The notes: a model not told the origin generated them from the letters alone. 64,000 nucleotides of DNA from an uncultured Clostridia bacterium (GCA_934278995.1 CAKQWM010000009.1:25117-89116); one strand, 5' to 3'; positions 31,861 through 41,368 are shown, counted from the first letter of the stretch. Made by a program: numbers and translations.

Positions 31861-33258
31861 ATGCAACTATATATTATCGGGCTTGGCGTTGAAAGAGGAG
31901 ATATTTCCGTTTCAGCGCTGAAAATTATAAAAAATTGTAAAAACGTCGCGCTGAGAACGGAAAAAACCGTTTCCGCGCAAACGTTAAAAGACGAGGGCGT
32001 GGAATACGCGTCGCTCGACTATCTCTACGAAAAATCGAAAAACTTCGATACGCTTACAAAAAATATCTGTAAAAAAATAGGGGAATTACTGAAAACGGGC
32101 GACGTATGCTACCTTGTTGACGGCGCCGTTTCCGAGGACGCTTCGTCAAAAGTTCTTTTAAAAAAGTATAAGAACGCAATCGTTTACGAAGGTGTTTCAA
32201 AAGTATCTTACGCTCTTTCAAAAGCAAAACTGAACGGCGGAAAATATACCGCCGTTTCCGCTTACGACTTAAAAGATTTCGCAAAATTTTCTTTGCCTCT
32301 ATTGATTTACGATTTAGACAGCGGGATTCTTGCCTCCGAATGGAAATTGAAACTTATGTCGCTCGTGGGCGAAGAAGTAAAAGTCCGCCTATATGCCCGT
32401 AATCGGGAATTTTATATTCCTATGTACGAAATAGATTCGCTTCAAAACGTTTACGATTATTCAACCGTTCTCGTGGTGGAAGACGCGCCTATAAAAGATA
32501 AGGAACGTTTCGGTTATCGTGACCTTGTATCGATAGTGAAGATTTTACGCGCCGACGGCGGTTGTCCGTGGGACAGGGCGCAGACGAAACAAAGCATAAC
32601 GAAGTCTCTTATAGAAGAATGTTACGAACTCGTCGATGCGGTAAACAAAAACGCCGACGATAAAATTTGCGAGGAAACGGGCGACGTTTTATTGCAAACC
32701 GCGTTTTATATAAACTTTTTAGAGGAAAGTTTAAGTTACGACTATACCGACGTAGTAAGCGCAATATGTCGTAAATTGATAACGAGGCATTCGCACGTTT
32801 TCGGTAACGACAAGGCTGGCGACGCTGAAGAAGCGCTGACGGTATGGAACAAAAACAAACAAACGGAAAAGGGTTACGAGTCTAACGCCGCATACGTTGA
32901 CGACGTCCCTAAAAACTTCCCCGCCGCGTTAAGAGCGGAAAAGGTTATAAAACGGGCGGATTATTGTAATTTTTCTTACGGCGACAAAACCGAGATAGTT
33001 AAAAAGATAAAAAATCTCGTCGAAAATCTTTCCGACGCCGAAATAGATAAAGACGCGCTTAAAGAACTCGTTTTCCAAGTAATTGCCCTTATCAGAAAAT
33101 GCGATTTTAGCGCCGAAGAAGTTATTTCCGAAAAAACGAGGGAGTATATTTCGGAATTATCAAAAACCGAAAAACTTATTTCGCTTCACGGCGAGGATAT
33201 GAAAAATCTTACTGAAAAACAGGTAGAAGAATATCGTAATGAAGTTAAAAAGTCTTGA
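31861..33258 (+). CDS. mazG: Tetrapyrrole methylase-like / MazG nucleotide pyrophosphohydrolase fusion
   Basis: 465 residues, YabN type. The N-terminal ~210 residues form a divergent SAM-dependent tetrapyrrole-methylase fold (starts MQLYIIGLGVERGDIS, with GAVSED where GDP is usual). Residues ~230-440 are MazG, which hydrolyses NTPs to NMP and PPi to clear aberrant nucleotides: GGCPWDRAQT, the metal motif LIEECYELVDA...CEETGDVLLQ, and RHSHVFG. ATG at 31861 directly follows the flippase stop; the open frame upstream overlaps the flippase gene and is rejected. The stop lies inside dus, next to a dispersed element. Confidence 0.92.
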   Translation: MQLYIIGLGVERGDISVSALKIIKNCKNVALRTEKTVSAQTLKDEGVEYASLDYLYEKSKNFDTLTKNICKKIGELLKTGDVCYLVDGAVSEDASSKVLLKKYKNAIVYEGVSKVSYALSKAKLNGGKYTAVSAYDLKDFAKFSLPLLIYDLDSGILASEWKLKLMSLVGEEVKVRLYARNREFYIPMYEIDSLQNVYDYSTVLVVEDAPIKDKERFGYRDLVSIVKILRADGGCPWDRAQTKQSITKSLIEECYELVDAVNKNADDKICEETGDVLLQTAFYINFLEESLSYDYTDVVSAICRKLITRHSHVFGNDKAGDAEEALTVWNKNKQTEKGYESNAAYVDDVPKNFPAALRAEKVIKRADYCNFSYGDKTEIVKKIKNLVENLSDAEIDKDALKELVFQVIALIRKCDFSAEEVISEKTREYISELSKTEKLISLHGEDMKNLTEKQVEEYRNEVKKS

Positions 33259-34177
33259 TATAGGTCGATTATCGATAAAAAACAACCTTTTTTTGGCTCC
33301 GCTTGCCTCGTTCAGCGACTTTGCTTTCCGCTCCGTTTGCTACGATTTGGGCGCAGGACTTTGTTTTACCGAGATGGTTTCAGCCAAAGGCTTGGTTTAT
33401 AACAACGAAAACACTAAAGACCTTTTATATACCACGAATGCGGATTACGTAAAAGCCTGTCAATTATTCGGTTGCGAACCCGATATTTTAGAAAAGGCGT
33501 GCCTTACGGATGCGCTGAAAGATTTTGAACTTATAGATATTAACATGGGATGCCCCGTTCCGAAAGTTTTCAATAACGGCGAGGGCTGTAAACTTATGGA
33601 AAACCCGATTCTGGCGGGCAAACTCGTTTCGGCGGTTAAAAAAACGGGTAAAGAAGTAAGCGTTAAAATGCGACTCGGCATAAATCACGATAAATTTTTA
33701 GCGAAAGATCTTAGTGAAGCGGTAGAGGGAAGCGGCGCGGGGCTTATAAGCGTGCATGCAAGATACCGCGACGATTATTACGGCGGTATGCCCGATTACG
33801 AAAAGGTCGCAAGAGTCGTCGAAGCCGTAAAAATACCCGTTATATTCAACGGAGGAATCTTTACGAAAGAAGACGCCGACAAAGGAATTAACGAAACGGG
33901 CGCGGCGGGCGTTATGCTCGCAAGGGGCGCATTGATGAAGCCGTGGCTTTTTTCGGAGATTTGCGGTAAACCCGTTAAAGACAAAAAAAGTGTCATTAAA
34001 CGGCATATAGACCTACTTTTGGAAAAATATCCCGACAAATACGTGGCGATAACCATGCGCAAACAAATGGCGCTTTATTTAAACGGACTTAAAGACGCCA
34101 AAAAATATAAAATAAGAGCGTTTAACGCAACGAGCGCGAAAGAACTTAAAGCCATTATAAACGAACTCAATTTGTAA
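33239..34177 (+). CDS. dus: tRNA-dihydrouridine synthase
   Basis: 312-residue flavoenzyme that reduces uridine to dihydrouridine in tRNA D-loops with NADPH. FMN-binding TIM barrel with LAPLASFSDFAFR (normally LAPMAGVTD), DINMGCPVPKVFNNGEGC (catalytic Cys in the GCPVP...GC region), VKMRLGI, SVHAR, FNGGIFT and MLARGALMKPW. Slightly shorter than DusB at the C-terminus. The start overlaps mazG by 20 bases; a dispersed element (33258-33274) encodes residues 7-12, so the overlap may have arisen with it. Confidence 0.92.
   Translation: MKLKSLDIGRLSIKNNLFLAPLASFSDFAFRSVCYDLGAGLCFTEMVSAKGLVYNNENTKDLLYTTNADYVKACQLFGCEPDILEKACLTDALKDFELIDINMGCPVPKVFNNGEGCKLMENPILAGKLVSAVKKTGKEVSVKMRLGINHDKFLAKDLSEAVEGSGAGLISVHARYRDDYYGGMPDYEKVARVVEAVKIPVIFNGGIFTKEDADKGINETGAAGVMLARGALMKPWLFSEICGKPVKDKKSVIKRHIDLLLEKYPDKYVAITMRKQMALYLNGLKDAKKYKIRAFNATSAKELKAIINELNL
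33258..33274 (-). repeat. Dispersed 17-bp element, second form, copy 13 (mazG/dus junction)
   Basis: ATATAGGTCGATTATCG, 16 of 17 against the inverse of CGATAATCGACCTATAG. It starts on the last base of the mazG stop and lies in frame in dus. Confidence 0.75.
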
Positions 34178-34216
34178 CGGTAACTTAACCCGCCGTTCTT
34201 TCATAAGTATAAAAGT

Positions 34217-34867
34217 ATGAAAGATAAAATCAAAGTCGCTTACTCAAAAGAATTTATACCTTTCGGCGAAAAAACGTTTTCGGAAGCCGATCTCGTAATT
34301 TTAGGCAGAAGAACTTACGAAAAACTTTCGTATAAAGAAGAACTCGACGGAACGAGTTCAAATCTTGCGGATATGCGAAAATTTTCAAAAAATATATCGG
34401 CGCCCTGTTTTATTGCGGTAAAAAGCGACGATTACGGCAGGATAAAGCGAAGCGTCGCCGTTTTTGAAAACGGTAAACTTATTGCCGTTTGCGACGCCAA
34501 CCTCGTGGAAAAGAACGAAGCGTCCTCGTTTGGCTACAAAGTGGTAAAAACTTCGGTCGGTAAAATCGGCGTTGCGGTGTCGAAAGATATATTAAACCCC
34601 GACTGTCTGAAATCGCTTTCTTTATGCGAGAGCGAACTTATCGTGAATCTTTACGTAGATATTTACGATTACGATATGACAAGGCTCATACCGTCACTCG
34701 GCTATTTATACGGGCTTCCCATAATATCGTGCGGCGCGCACGGCGCAGTCGCGGCGGACGGAACGGGTAAAACGTGTTTTTGCTCTTTGCGGGAAAAAGA
34801 CGATTTTACTCTTTTTACAAAACGCAAAGTCAAAGACGTCACCGTAAAAACAATTTCCAATTATTGA
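34217..34867 (+). CDS. Nitrilase-fold protein lacking the catalytic cysteine
   Basis: 216 residues resembling a shortened carbon-nitrogen hydrolase. The segment SVGKIGVAVSKDILNPDCLKSLSLCESELIVNL follows the family pattern 'G-x-I-G-V-x-x-C-x-D-x-x-x-P-E' but has Ser (residue ~120) where the nucleophilic Cys should be. Normal members have about 260-280 residues. It is therefore probably a non-catalytic paralogue or a divergent enzyme. It stands between dus and trmL, 39 bases after dus, and has no clear ribosome-binding site. Confidence 0.55.
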   Translation: MKDKIKVAYSKEFIPFGEKTFSEADLVILGRRTYEKLSYKEELDGTSSNLADMRKFSKNISAPCFIAVKSDDYGRIKRSVAVFENGKLIAVCDANLVEKNEASSFGYKVVKTSVGKIGVAVSKDILNPDCLKSLSLCESELIVNLYVDIYDYDMTRLIPSLGYLYGLPIISCGAHGAVAADGTGKTCFCSLREKDDFTLFTKRKVKDVTVKTISNY

Positions 34868-34896
34868 TCGCTTTTTCGGCGATAAAGGAGTCAGAT

Positions 34897-35391
34897 ATGA
34901 AATTTAACGTCGTTTTGGTAGAACCCGAAATTCCTCAGAACACGGGCAATATAGCGAGGACTTGCGCGGCGACGGGTTCTACGCTGCATCTGGTGCGTCC
35001 GCTCGGCTTTGAAATTTCGGACAAGCAGTTAAAAAGGGCGGGGCTGGATTACTGGAGCCTCCTTGACGTAAAAATATACGACAATATCGAGGAAGTCCTA
35101 AAATTTTACGACGGAACGAATTTTTATTTTATGTCAACCAAAGGCAAGCACATATACTCCGACGCAAATTTTAAAGACGGCGACTTTTTGGTTTTCGGAA
35201 AAGAAACGCACGGGCTTAACGAACTTTTGCTGGAAAAGTTTTACGATAAAACGCTGAGAATCCCTATGATAGGGGAAGCAAGATCGTTAAACCTTTCAAA
35301 TACCGTTGCTCTTACGGTTTTCGAGGCGCTCAGACAAAACGGCTTTAAAGGTATGAAAACCGAAGGTTCTTTAACGGGAAGAAAATGTTAA
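34897..35391 (+). CDS. trmL: tRNA (cytidine(34)-2'-O)-methyltransferase TrmL
   Basis: 164-residue SPOUT methyltransferase modifying the wobble base of tRNA-Leu. Family motifs VEPEIPQNTGNIARTCAATG, LGFEISDKQLKRAGLDYW, FGKETHGL and IPMIGEARSLNLSNTVAL (the SAM-binding knot) are all present, in full length. ATG at 34897 has AAAGGAG six bases upstream; codons further up overlap the preceding gene and are rejected. Last gene of the spoVT cluster; a terminator follows. Confidence 0.95.
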   Translation: MKFNVVLVEPEIPQNTGNIARTCAATGSTLHLVRPLGFEISDKQLKRAGLDYWSLLDVKIYDNIEEVLKFYDGTNFYFMSTKGKHIYSDANFKDGDFLVFGKETHGLNELLLEKFYDKTLRIPMIGEARSLNLSNTVALTVFEALRQNGFKGMKTEGSLTGRKC

Positions 35392-35409
35392 TTTATATAT
35401 GGATAATCC

Positions 35410-35432
35410 GACGGCGTAAGCCGTCCTTTTTT
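35410..35432 (+). terminator. Terminator of the spoVT-trmL cluster
   Basis: GACGGC-GTAA-GCCGTC followed by CTTTTTT. Confidence 0.9.
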
Positions 35433-35697
35433 ATGCTTAAAGATAATCCGGTAACCGACGCTATTATAAACGAGAGTAAAAGAGTAACCGTTATAAAATA
35501 TCGTTTAATCTTAAAAAACACGATGAAAAAAGTCGATTTTTCATTTATTAAGGCTTAAAGCAAACAATCCGGAAAGGATTTTCTTAACGGTTTTAGTCGA
35601 AAAACTCTGTTAAAACATATACAAAAACCGAAAAACTGTCAATTTTTAAAAAAAATGCGTCGAAAATACGTTAATTTCAGATAGCGGAAAAAGTTTG

Positions 35698-35726
35698 TTG
35701 ACTTTAATTTTAAATTGTGTTACAAT
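35698..35726 (+). promoter_or_regulatory. Promoter of the E2-like acyltransferase gene
   Basis: TTGACT (35698-35703), 17 bases, TACAAT (35721-35726). The ~440-base gap before the gene (35392-35832) otherwise holds only the terminator above and AT-rich sequence. Confidence 0.85.
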
Positions 35727-35832
35727 TTCTAATGTATGTGATAAATCGGTGAAGTAAAAATCGACCTATCACGTTGTCGCTTTGTTTTTGCGACCGATAA
35801 AGAGTACGGCTTTGCCGTATCGAGAGGTAAAA

Positions 35833-36750
35833 ATGAAAAAAGAAAAAACAACGGATAATAAAAAAATCAAAAAACACAGGAAGGACCGCAAGGACGGAAG
35901 ATGGGTAAAAGAAGCCGACGCGATGCATCATTTCGTGCCGTACCTTATTCCGAACCGTTGCGATAACGAAGCGCTTTTACAGGAAACTTTCGATATGACC
36001 GAGGTTGTGAAATACCTTGAAGAAAAAAACGCAACCGTTCCGGAAGGCGGATACAGATACACGCTTTTTCACGTAGTATCGGCGGCGCTTGCGAAAGTTA
36101 TTTATCACAGACCTAAACTGAATTATTTTATACAAGGACACAGACTGTACGAAAGAAACAACATTTCGTTTTCGTTTGCGATGAAAAAACGTTTCGTCGA
36201 TAACGCCGACGAAGGACTTTGCATTATTAAGGTGGGCGAAAAAGGTACCGTTCCCATTGACGATCTTTATGAAAAAATCAAAGAAAGGGTTTTTACGATT
36301 CGTCATCACGACGAAACGGACGGCTCGACCGACATAATGGAAAAACTTGTTAAACTTCCGAGATTTTTATTAAAATTTATAACCCATATACTTAACTTTC
36401 TGGATTATCACGGCTGGATGCCTCGTTCTCTTTCCAAAGACGATCCGTATTATTCGTCCGTGTTTATATCTAACCTCGGCAGTATTAAACTAAGCGCAAA
36501 TTATCACCATTTGACGAATTACGGGACAAACTCGTTTTTCCTCATCATCAACCGCATGAAAAAAACGCCCGTTTTTCATGAAGACGGGACGTTTGAAATG
36601 AAAGATACGCTCGATTTAGCGGTAACCATCGACGAGAGAATTGCCGACGGTTTGTACTTCGGAAACTCCATTAAACTTATCAAAAAGATTTTCGAGAACC
36701 CGAAAATTCTGGAACTTCCGATAGAAACGCCGATAGATCCCGTAGAGTAG
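35833..36750 (+). CDS. E2-type acyltransferase-fold protein with altered active site
   Basis: 305 residues resembling the catalytic domain of 2-oxoacid dehydrogenase E2 / chloramphenicol acetyltransferase, without lipoyl or subunit-binding domains. The basic N-terminus (~1-25) is followed by the trimer-forming fold; VFISNLGSI, FFLIINRMKKTP and LDLAVTIDERIADGLYFG correspond to E2 landmarks. The catalytic motif, normally DHRxxDG, reads DERIADG (residues 267-273), so the active-site His is Glu. ATG at 35833 has GAGAGG upstream. The acyl-CoA ligase gene follows and may act in the same pathway. Confidence 0.7.
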   Translation: MKKEKTTDNKKIKKHRKDRKDGRWVKEADAMHHFVPYLIPNRCDNEALLQETFDMTEVVKYLEEKNATVPEGGYRYTLFHVVSAALAKVIYHRPKLNYFIQGHRLYERNNISFSFAMKKRFVDNADEGLCIIKVGEKGTVPIDDLYEKIKERVFTIRHHDETDGSTDIMEKLVKLPRFLLKFITHILNFLDYHGWMPRSLSKDDPYYSSVFISNLGSIKLSANYHHLTNYGTNSFFLIINRMKKTPVFHEDGTFEMKDTLDLAVTIDERIADGLYFGNSIKLIKKIFENPKILELPIETPIDPVE

Positions 36751-36803
36751 CAAGCCGTCTTTTTTGGACGCATTACTTGGCTGATTTTTATATAAAAGTC
36801 GGT

Positions 36804-36820
36804 CAATAAGCCCGTTATCG
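36804..36820 (-). repeat. Dispersed 17-bp element, copy 14
   Basis: CAATAAGCCCGTTATCG, 16 of 17, enclosed by ATAAAAGTCGG and CAATTTTTAT, 54 bases after a stop codon. Confidence 0.85.
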
Positions 36821-36869
36821 CAATTTTTATATTTGATCTATTTTTAATTTTCGGAGAGCAACTTGAATT

Positions 36870-38594
36870 ATGGAAGAAACGATCAACGCGCCGTGGCTTA
36901 AAAGTTACGGCGATGTAAAATTTCACTTGGATTATCCCGAAGGGAGTCTTGCGGAGGTGGTTTTACAAACCGCCGACAAATACCCTTTGCAAACGGCTTT
37001 GTCGTGCATGGGTACGCACATTAAATATCTTAAATTCAAACAGAAGATTTTAGACGCCGCGAAAGCGTATCAAAGTCTCGGCTTGAAACCCGGCGATAAG
37101 GTTACGGTTTGTATGCCGAACCTTCCGCAAACTGTTTACTCTTTATACGCCTTGAACTATATCGGCGTTATAGCGAGTTTTATTCATCCCATGTCGGCAG
37201 TTTCGGAGATAGCCTTTTATCTTACCGAAGTCGGCTCCAAAACCGTTCTGACGCTCGACAGTTTTTATAACAAATTGCTGGAAGTTCAGAAACTCGTTAA
37301 AATCGACAAAATAATTCTTACGGGCGCGGCGGAAGAACTCGGTCTTGTCAAAAAAGTCGCTTATAAACTTATGAGAGGCAAAAAAGACAGGGATTATACC
37401 GTTGAAGACAACGTTGTTTACTGGGACGCGCTTTTTAAAAGCGTAAAATGTTCCAAACCCGCAACCCCGCATTTTATGAAAAAAACCGATCCCGCCGTTA
37501 TTTTATTCTCCGGCGGAACCACCGGCGTAACCAAAGGCATACTGCTTTCGAGTCTTAACTTCAACGCTTTGGCTTATCAGACGGGGGCGATGTGCAACAA
37601 GCAGATTCAGGGCAAAAAGATGCTTGCGGCAATGCCTTGTTTCCACGGATTCGGCTTGGGCGTCTGCATACATACGATGATGGTGCTCGGCGGCGAATCC
37701 ATTTTAGTCCCGAAATTCAACGTAAAAGATTACGCGCTTCTGATTAAAAAGCATAAGCCCAACTACATTGCGGGCGTTCCGACGTTATACGAGGCGTTAA
37801 CCCGTACAAATTATCTCGACGGAGTAAATCTCGACTTTTTGATGGGCGTTTTCTCCGGTGGCGATTCTCTCCCTGTAGAACTCAAGAAAAAATTCGATAA
37901 ATATCTTGCAGATCACGGCGCGACGATTCGCATCCGCGAAGGTTACGGTACCACGGAATGCGTTACGGCAAGTTGCCTGACACCTTATAACAAGGAAAAA
38001 GAAGGATCCATAGGGCTTCCGTATCCCGATACGTATTATCGTATTTGCAAGGTCGGAACCGAGGAAGAAGCGCCTTACGGAGAAGAAGGCGAAATTTGTC
38101 TTTCGGGGCCGTCGGTAATGCTTGGCTACTACAATAATCCTACAGAAACCGCGAACACTTTAAAAACTCATCCCGACGGAAGAATATGGCTTCACACCGG
38201 CGATTTGGGCGTTATGGACGAGGAAGGGTTCGTATTCTTCAAACAACGTATTAAACGTATGATAATAACGTGCGGTTACAACGTTTATCCGTCGCAGATA
38301 GAAAACGTTCTCGACGCCTATCCGGCAGTACAGATGAGTTGCGTAATCGGCGTTAAGGACGAATACAAAATGCAACGCATCAAAGCGTTTATAACTTTGA
38401 AGCCCGGCTATGAACCGTCGAAAGAATTAAAAATCGATATTCTGAATTATTGTCGCAAAAACATTGCCAAATACGCTATTCCTTACGACATCGAATTCAG
38501 AAACGAACTTCCCAAAACCCTTGTAGGTAAAGTTGCTTACACCGTTTTGGAAAAGGAAGAAGCGGCAAAGCAAGCCGAACAAATGAAGGCTTAA
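36870..38594 (+). CDS. AMP-binding acyl-CoA ligase (long-chain fatty acid type)
   Basis: 574-residue adenylate-forming enzyme: carboxylic acid + ATP + CoA to acyl-CoA. Motifs in order: the ATP loop LFSGGTTGVTKG (~213-224), the GYGTTE region (~355), HTGDLG with its Asp (~442) and IKRMIITCGYNVYPSQIEN, and the C-terminal catalytic lysine region TLVGKVAY. Similar to long-chain fatty acid-CoA ligases, but the substrate cannot be read from motifs. GGAGA lies upstream at a rather long distance. It follows the E2-like gene by about 120 bases; a strong bidirectional terminator ends the unit. Confidence 0.9.
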   Translation: MEETINAPWLKSYGDVKFHLDYPEGSLAEVVLQTADKYPLQTALSCMGTHIKYLKFKQKILDAAKAYQSLGLKPGDKVTVCMPNLPQTVYSLYALNYIGVIASFIHPMSAVSEIAFYLTEVGSKTVLTLDSFYNKLLEVQKLVKIDKIILTGAAEELGLVKKVAYKLMRGKKDRDYTVEDNVVYWDALFKSVKCSKPATPHFMKKTDPAVILFSGGTTGVTKGILLSSLNFNALAYQTGAMCNKQIQGKKMLAAMPCFHGFGLGVCIHTMMVLGGESILVPKFNVKDYALLIKKHKPNYIAGVPTLYEALTRTNYLDGVNLDFLMGVFSGGDSLPVELKKKFDKYLADHGATIRIREGYGTTECVTASCLTPYNKEKEGSIGLPYPDTYYRICKVGTEEEAPYGEEGEICLSGPSVMLGYYNNPTETANTLKTHPDGRIWLHTGDLGVMDEEGFVFFKQRIKRMIITCGYNVYPSQIENVLDAYPAVQMSCVIGVKDEYKMQRIKAFITLKPGYEPSKELKIDILNYCRKNIAKYAIPYDIEFRNELPKTLVGKVAYTVLEKEEAAKQAEQMKA

Positions 38595-38624
38595 TTAAGG
38601 GCGCGGTAAAGACGCTCAAACTAT

Positions 38625-38671
38625 AAAAAAACACCGTAAAACGGCTTATAGCCGGACTTACGGTGTTTTTT
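38625..38671. terminator. Strong bidirectional terminator enclosing an element-like core
   Basis: AAAAAACACCGTAA pairs with TTACGGTGTTTTTT; the inner part, ACGGCTTATAGCCGGAC, resembles the dispersed element and is itself palindromic (CGGCT-TAT-AGCCG). Confidence 0.92.
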
Positions 38672-38675
38672 ATAC

Positions 38676-38707
38676 AAACAAAAGCGGGCGAAAAACTTCG
38701 CCCGCTT
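38676..38707 (-). terminator. Terminator of the P-type ATPase gene
   Basis: On the - strand AAGCGGGCGAA pairs with TTCGCCCGCTT, followed by TTTGTTTG. Confidence 0.85.
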
Positions 38708-38723
38708 AAAGATTTTCTAAAAT

Positions 38724-41126
38724 TTATTTTTTAGTCGCAAGTTTTGAAACGATTTTGGAAACGAAAAGAACTAAAAAATCGATAATTACAAGTCCCGATA
38801 AAATTCCGAATAACCGAAGGTTTTCGTTTATCGGCGTAAGGGGAGAGAGTTCAAAAAAGCCCGATAAAACGTTCGTCGTCGTCAAAAGAGCGCAAGCGCC
38901 GAACGACAGCGCGGTTATGGCGGCAACGAGCGCTACCCTGAATTTATCGAAAGGCAGACACAAAACCACAAGGAACGCCCATCCGCCGAGAGTAAGAGCC
39001 ACCGCAGACATCGTCGAGTAGTACTCCTGCGTGATATTGAGCGACGGCGCTCCGTGTAAAAGTTTTACTATAAGAGCGTTCAGTACGAGAACTATCGCGC
39101 CGGGAACAGCGTGCGACAACACGTAAGTTATAAACTTTCCTTTTATTCTTTCGCTGTTGGGCTGAACCGACAGCGCTACCGACGGAAGACCGATTATAAG
39201 AAATTCGAGCATCAGCATCATGCCGGTAGTGTAAGGATACTTTGAAAAACTGAAAATGGATATAAGCGCGAACACGAAAGTAAAAAAAGTCTTCATCAGA
39301 TATAAAGACGCCGAGCGTTGAATATTGTTTACGACTCGTCTGCCTTCTCCGACAACCGCAGGTAAAGAATTAAAGTTGTTGTCAAGAAGAACGAGATGGG
39401 CGAGGCTTCTTGCAACACCGCTTCCCGAAGCGACCGTTACCGAACAATCGGCTTCCTTCATCGCAAGTATATCGTTGACGCCGTCACCGGTCATGCCGAC
39501 GACGTGTTCGGCGTCTTTTATCGATTTTATTATAAGCGCTTTCTGTTCGGGGGACACTCTCCCGAAAACGACGTATTTTTTAGCCGCCGCTATAATTTCT
39601 TCGTCGGTTGCGTTATGTACGTCGATGTATTTATCGTAGCCCGTTATGCCCGCCCGTCTTGCAATTTCCGAAACGGTTACGGGATCGTCTCCCGAAATGA
39701 CTTTGACGCATACGTCGTTATTCTGGAACCACGCGATAGTTTCTATCGCTTCTTTCCTGATGTTATCCTCCAAAACGACGAGAGCGGCCGGAATCAAATC
39801 AGCGGGAAGGTTTTCGTCTTTTACGACGCTTTCGGATTTAGCAAACAGCACGACGCGTCTTCCTATCTTCATTTGTTCCGTGATTTTGTCTGAAATTTCG
39901 ACCGGCAAGTCATTTATAACGTAACTCGGCGCGCCCAACACGAGCGTTTTAGACGAAAAACTTGCAAGAGCGTATTTTCTTGCCGAACTGAAAGGAAGAG
40001 CGAAGGCGAAAGTTTTGGCGGGTTCTGCTTTAACGTCTTTAAGATAATCAAGTATCGCCGTTGCCGTTTGGTTTTCGTCGCCGATAGAGGATTCAAGCGT
40101 TTTTAAATCTACAAGAATAGTTTCTTCGTCGTCCGCAAGTAAGGGAATTATCGATTGAACTTTTAAATTTCCGTCGGTAATCGTTCCCGTTTTGTCAAGA
40201 CACAACACGTTTACCCTCGCAAGCATTTCGAGCGAATACATATCCTGTACGAGGGTATTCATTTTTGCTAATTTAATGATGCCCACCGCCAGCGACAAAG
40301 TTGTCAGAAAAAACATACCGCAGGGAATCATTCCTATAACTACCGAGCAGGTAGAAATAACGACTTCGGGGATATTCGGCGTTCCCGTTGAAAGCGATAC
40401 TTGATAGTTTACTATGCCGGAGCCTATCGCAACGGGGATAATCATCAGACTTACGGTTTTTATAATTTTGTTTAAGGAGTTTAAAAGTTTTGAGTTGGTA
40501 TTCTGGTAAACTTTAGCCTTTTCGGTGAGTTGCTGTACGTAAGAATCCTTACCGACTTTGGTAAGCCTTACCAGAAATTTCCCCGAAACTATGAAACTTC
40601 CGCTCAACAGTTCGTCGTTTTCACACTTTTTTACGGGAACGGATTCACCCGTTAAAAGCGATTCGTTTGCTTCTCCTTGTCCCCATAAAACAACGCCGTC
40701 GGCAGGGACTTGCGCGCCTTGACTCAATTCAATAACGTCGTCCGATACAAGGTCGGATACGGCAACGGTTATAAATTCGCCGTTACGTAGAGCCTTTGCC
40801 GTCGGCGCTTTTACAAGCGACAATCTCTCGACGGTGTGCTTTGCCCGTATTTCCTGTACGGTGCCGATAACGGAATTTGCCACGAACAAAATTACGAAAA
40901 TAAAGTTTGAAGGCGCCGTATCTTTTGCCACCGTCAACAAAACGAAAAAGCAAATAAAGCACAACAGGTTAAAAAAAGTGCAAAAATTGTCGAAAAAGAT
41001 TTTCGGGTAGGATTTTGCCGACTTGTTTTTTACTTTATTTGTTTTTCCTTCGGCTATCCGCGCGTTTACTTCGTCCGACGTAAGCCCTTTTATCTCGACT
41101 TTATCGGATGCAAAATATCGTTCCAT
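38724..41126 (-). CDS. Cation-transporting P-type ATPase
   Basis: 800-residue integral membrane ATPase. Actuator motif LTGESVPV, phosphorylation site CLDKTGTITDG and hinge MTGDGVNDILAMKEAD are intact; about ten helices, four after the hinge. The fourth helix reads IPCGMFFL. The general layout is of the HAD-IC / CtpE-like group, several of which move Ca2+ or Mg2+, but the ion is not determined here. SD GAGGA eight bases before ATG. Divergent from the pseudo-ATPase gene at 41369, with promoters back to back in the gap. Confidence 0.92.
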   Translation of the reverse strand: MERYFASDKVEIKGLTSDEVNARIAEGKTNKVKNKSAKSYPKIFFDNFCTFFNLLCFICFFVLLTVAKDTAPSNFIFVILFVANSVIGTVQEIRAKHTVERLSLVKAPTAKALRNGEFITVAVSDLVSDDVIELSQGAQVPADGVVLWGQGEANESLLTGESVPVKKCENDELLSGSFIVSGKFLVRLTKVGKDSYVQQLTEKAKVYQNTNSKLLNSLNKIIKTVSLMIIPVAIGSGIVNYQVSLSTGTPNIPEVVISTCSVVIGMIPCGMFFLTTLSLAVGIIKLAKMNTLVQDMYSLEMLARVNVLCLDKTGTITDGNLKVQSIIPLLADDEETILVDLKTLESSIGDENQTATAILDYLKDVKAEPAKTFAFALPFSSARKYALASFSSKTLVLGAPSYVINDLPVEISDKITEQMKIGRRVVLFAKSESVVKDENLPADLIPAALVVLEDNIRKEAIETIAWFQNNDVCVKVISGDDPVTVSEIARRAGITGYDKYIDVHNATDEEIIAAAKKYVVFGRVSPEQKALIIKSIKDAEHVVGMTGDGVNDILAMKEADCSVTVASGSGVARSLAHLVLLDNNFNSLPAVVGEGRRVVNNIQRSASLYLMKTFFTFVFALISIFSFSKYPYTTGMMLMLEFLIIGLPSVALSVQPNSERIKGKFITYVLSHAVPGAIVLVLNALIVKLLHGAPSLNITQEYYSTMSAVALTLGGWAFLVVLCLPFDKFRVALVAAITALSFGACALLTTTNVLSGFFELSPLTPINENLRLFGILSGLVIIDFLVLFVSKIVSKLATKK

Positions 41127-41189
41127 TTTATTTATATCCTCGTTAACGTTTATGATAATATTTTTCTTGCGTATAACAAGCCGAATAAA

Positions 41190-41218
41190 AGTATAACATA
41201 ATAAAGCGATTTAATCAA
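41190..41218 (-). promoter_or_regulatory. Promoter of the P-type ATPase gene
   Basis: On the - strand TTGATT (41213-41218), 17 bases, TATACT (41190-41195). Confidence 0.75.
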
Positions 41219-41288
41219 CAAAAAAACGCGGTAAAACCGACGCGGAACGGTAGGGAAAAACAGTTTTGCTTTAAGGTTAAAATATGTC

Positions 41289-41317
41289 TTGACAAGCGTT
41301 TGTCGGTTTGTTACAAT
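41289..41317 (+). promoter_or_regulatory. Promoter of the P1B-like pseudo-ATPase gene
   Basis: TTGACA (41289-41294), 17 bases, TACAAT (41312-41317). Confidence 0.88.
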
Positions 41318-41368
41318 ATAATAACAAAATCATAACAATATAAGTAAACATAAAAGAAGGTGCTTGAA

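Noticed and set aside
38755..40404. Several + strand open frames within the P-type ATPase gene
   Set aside because: All are complements of the conserved - strand ATPase gene and show no family signature.
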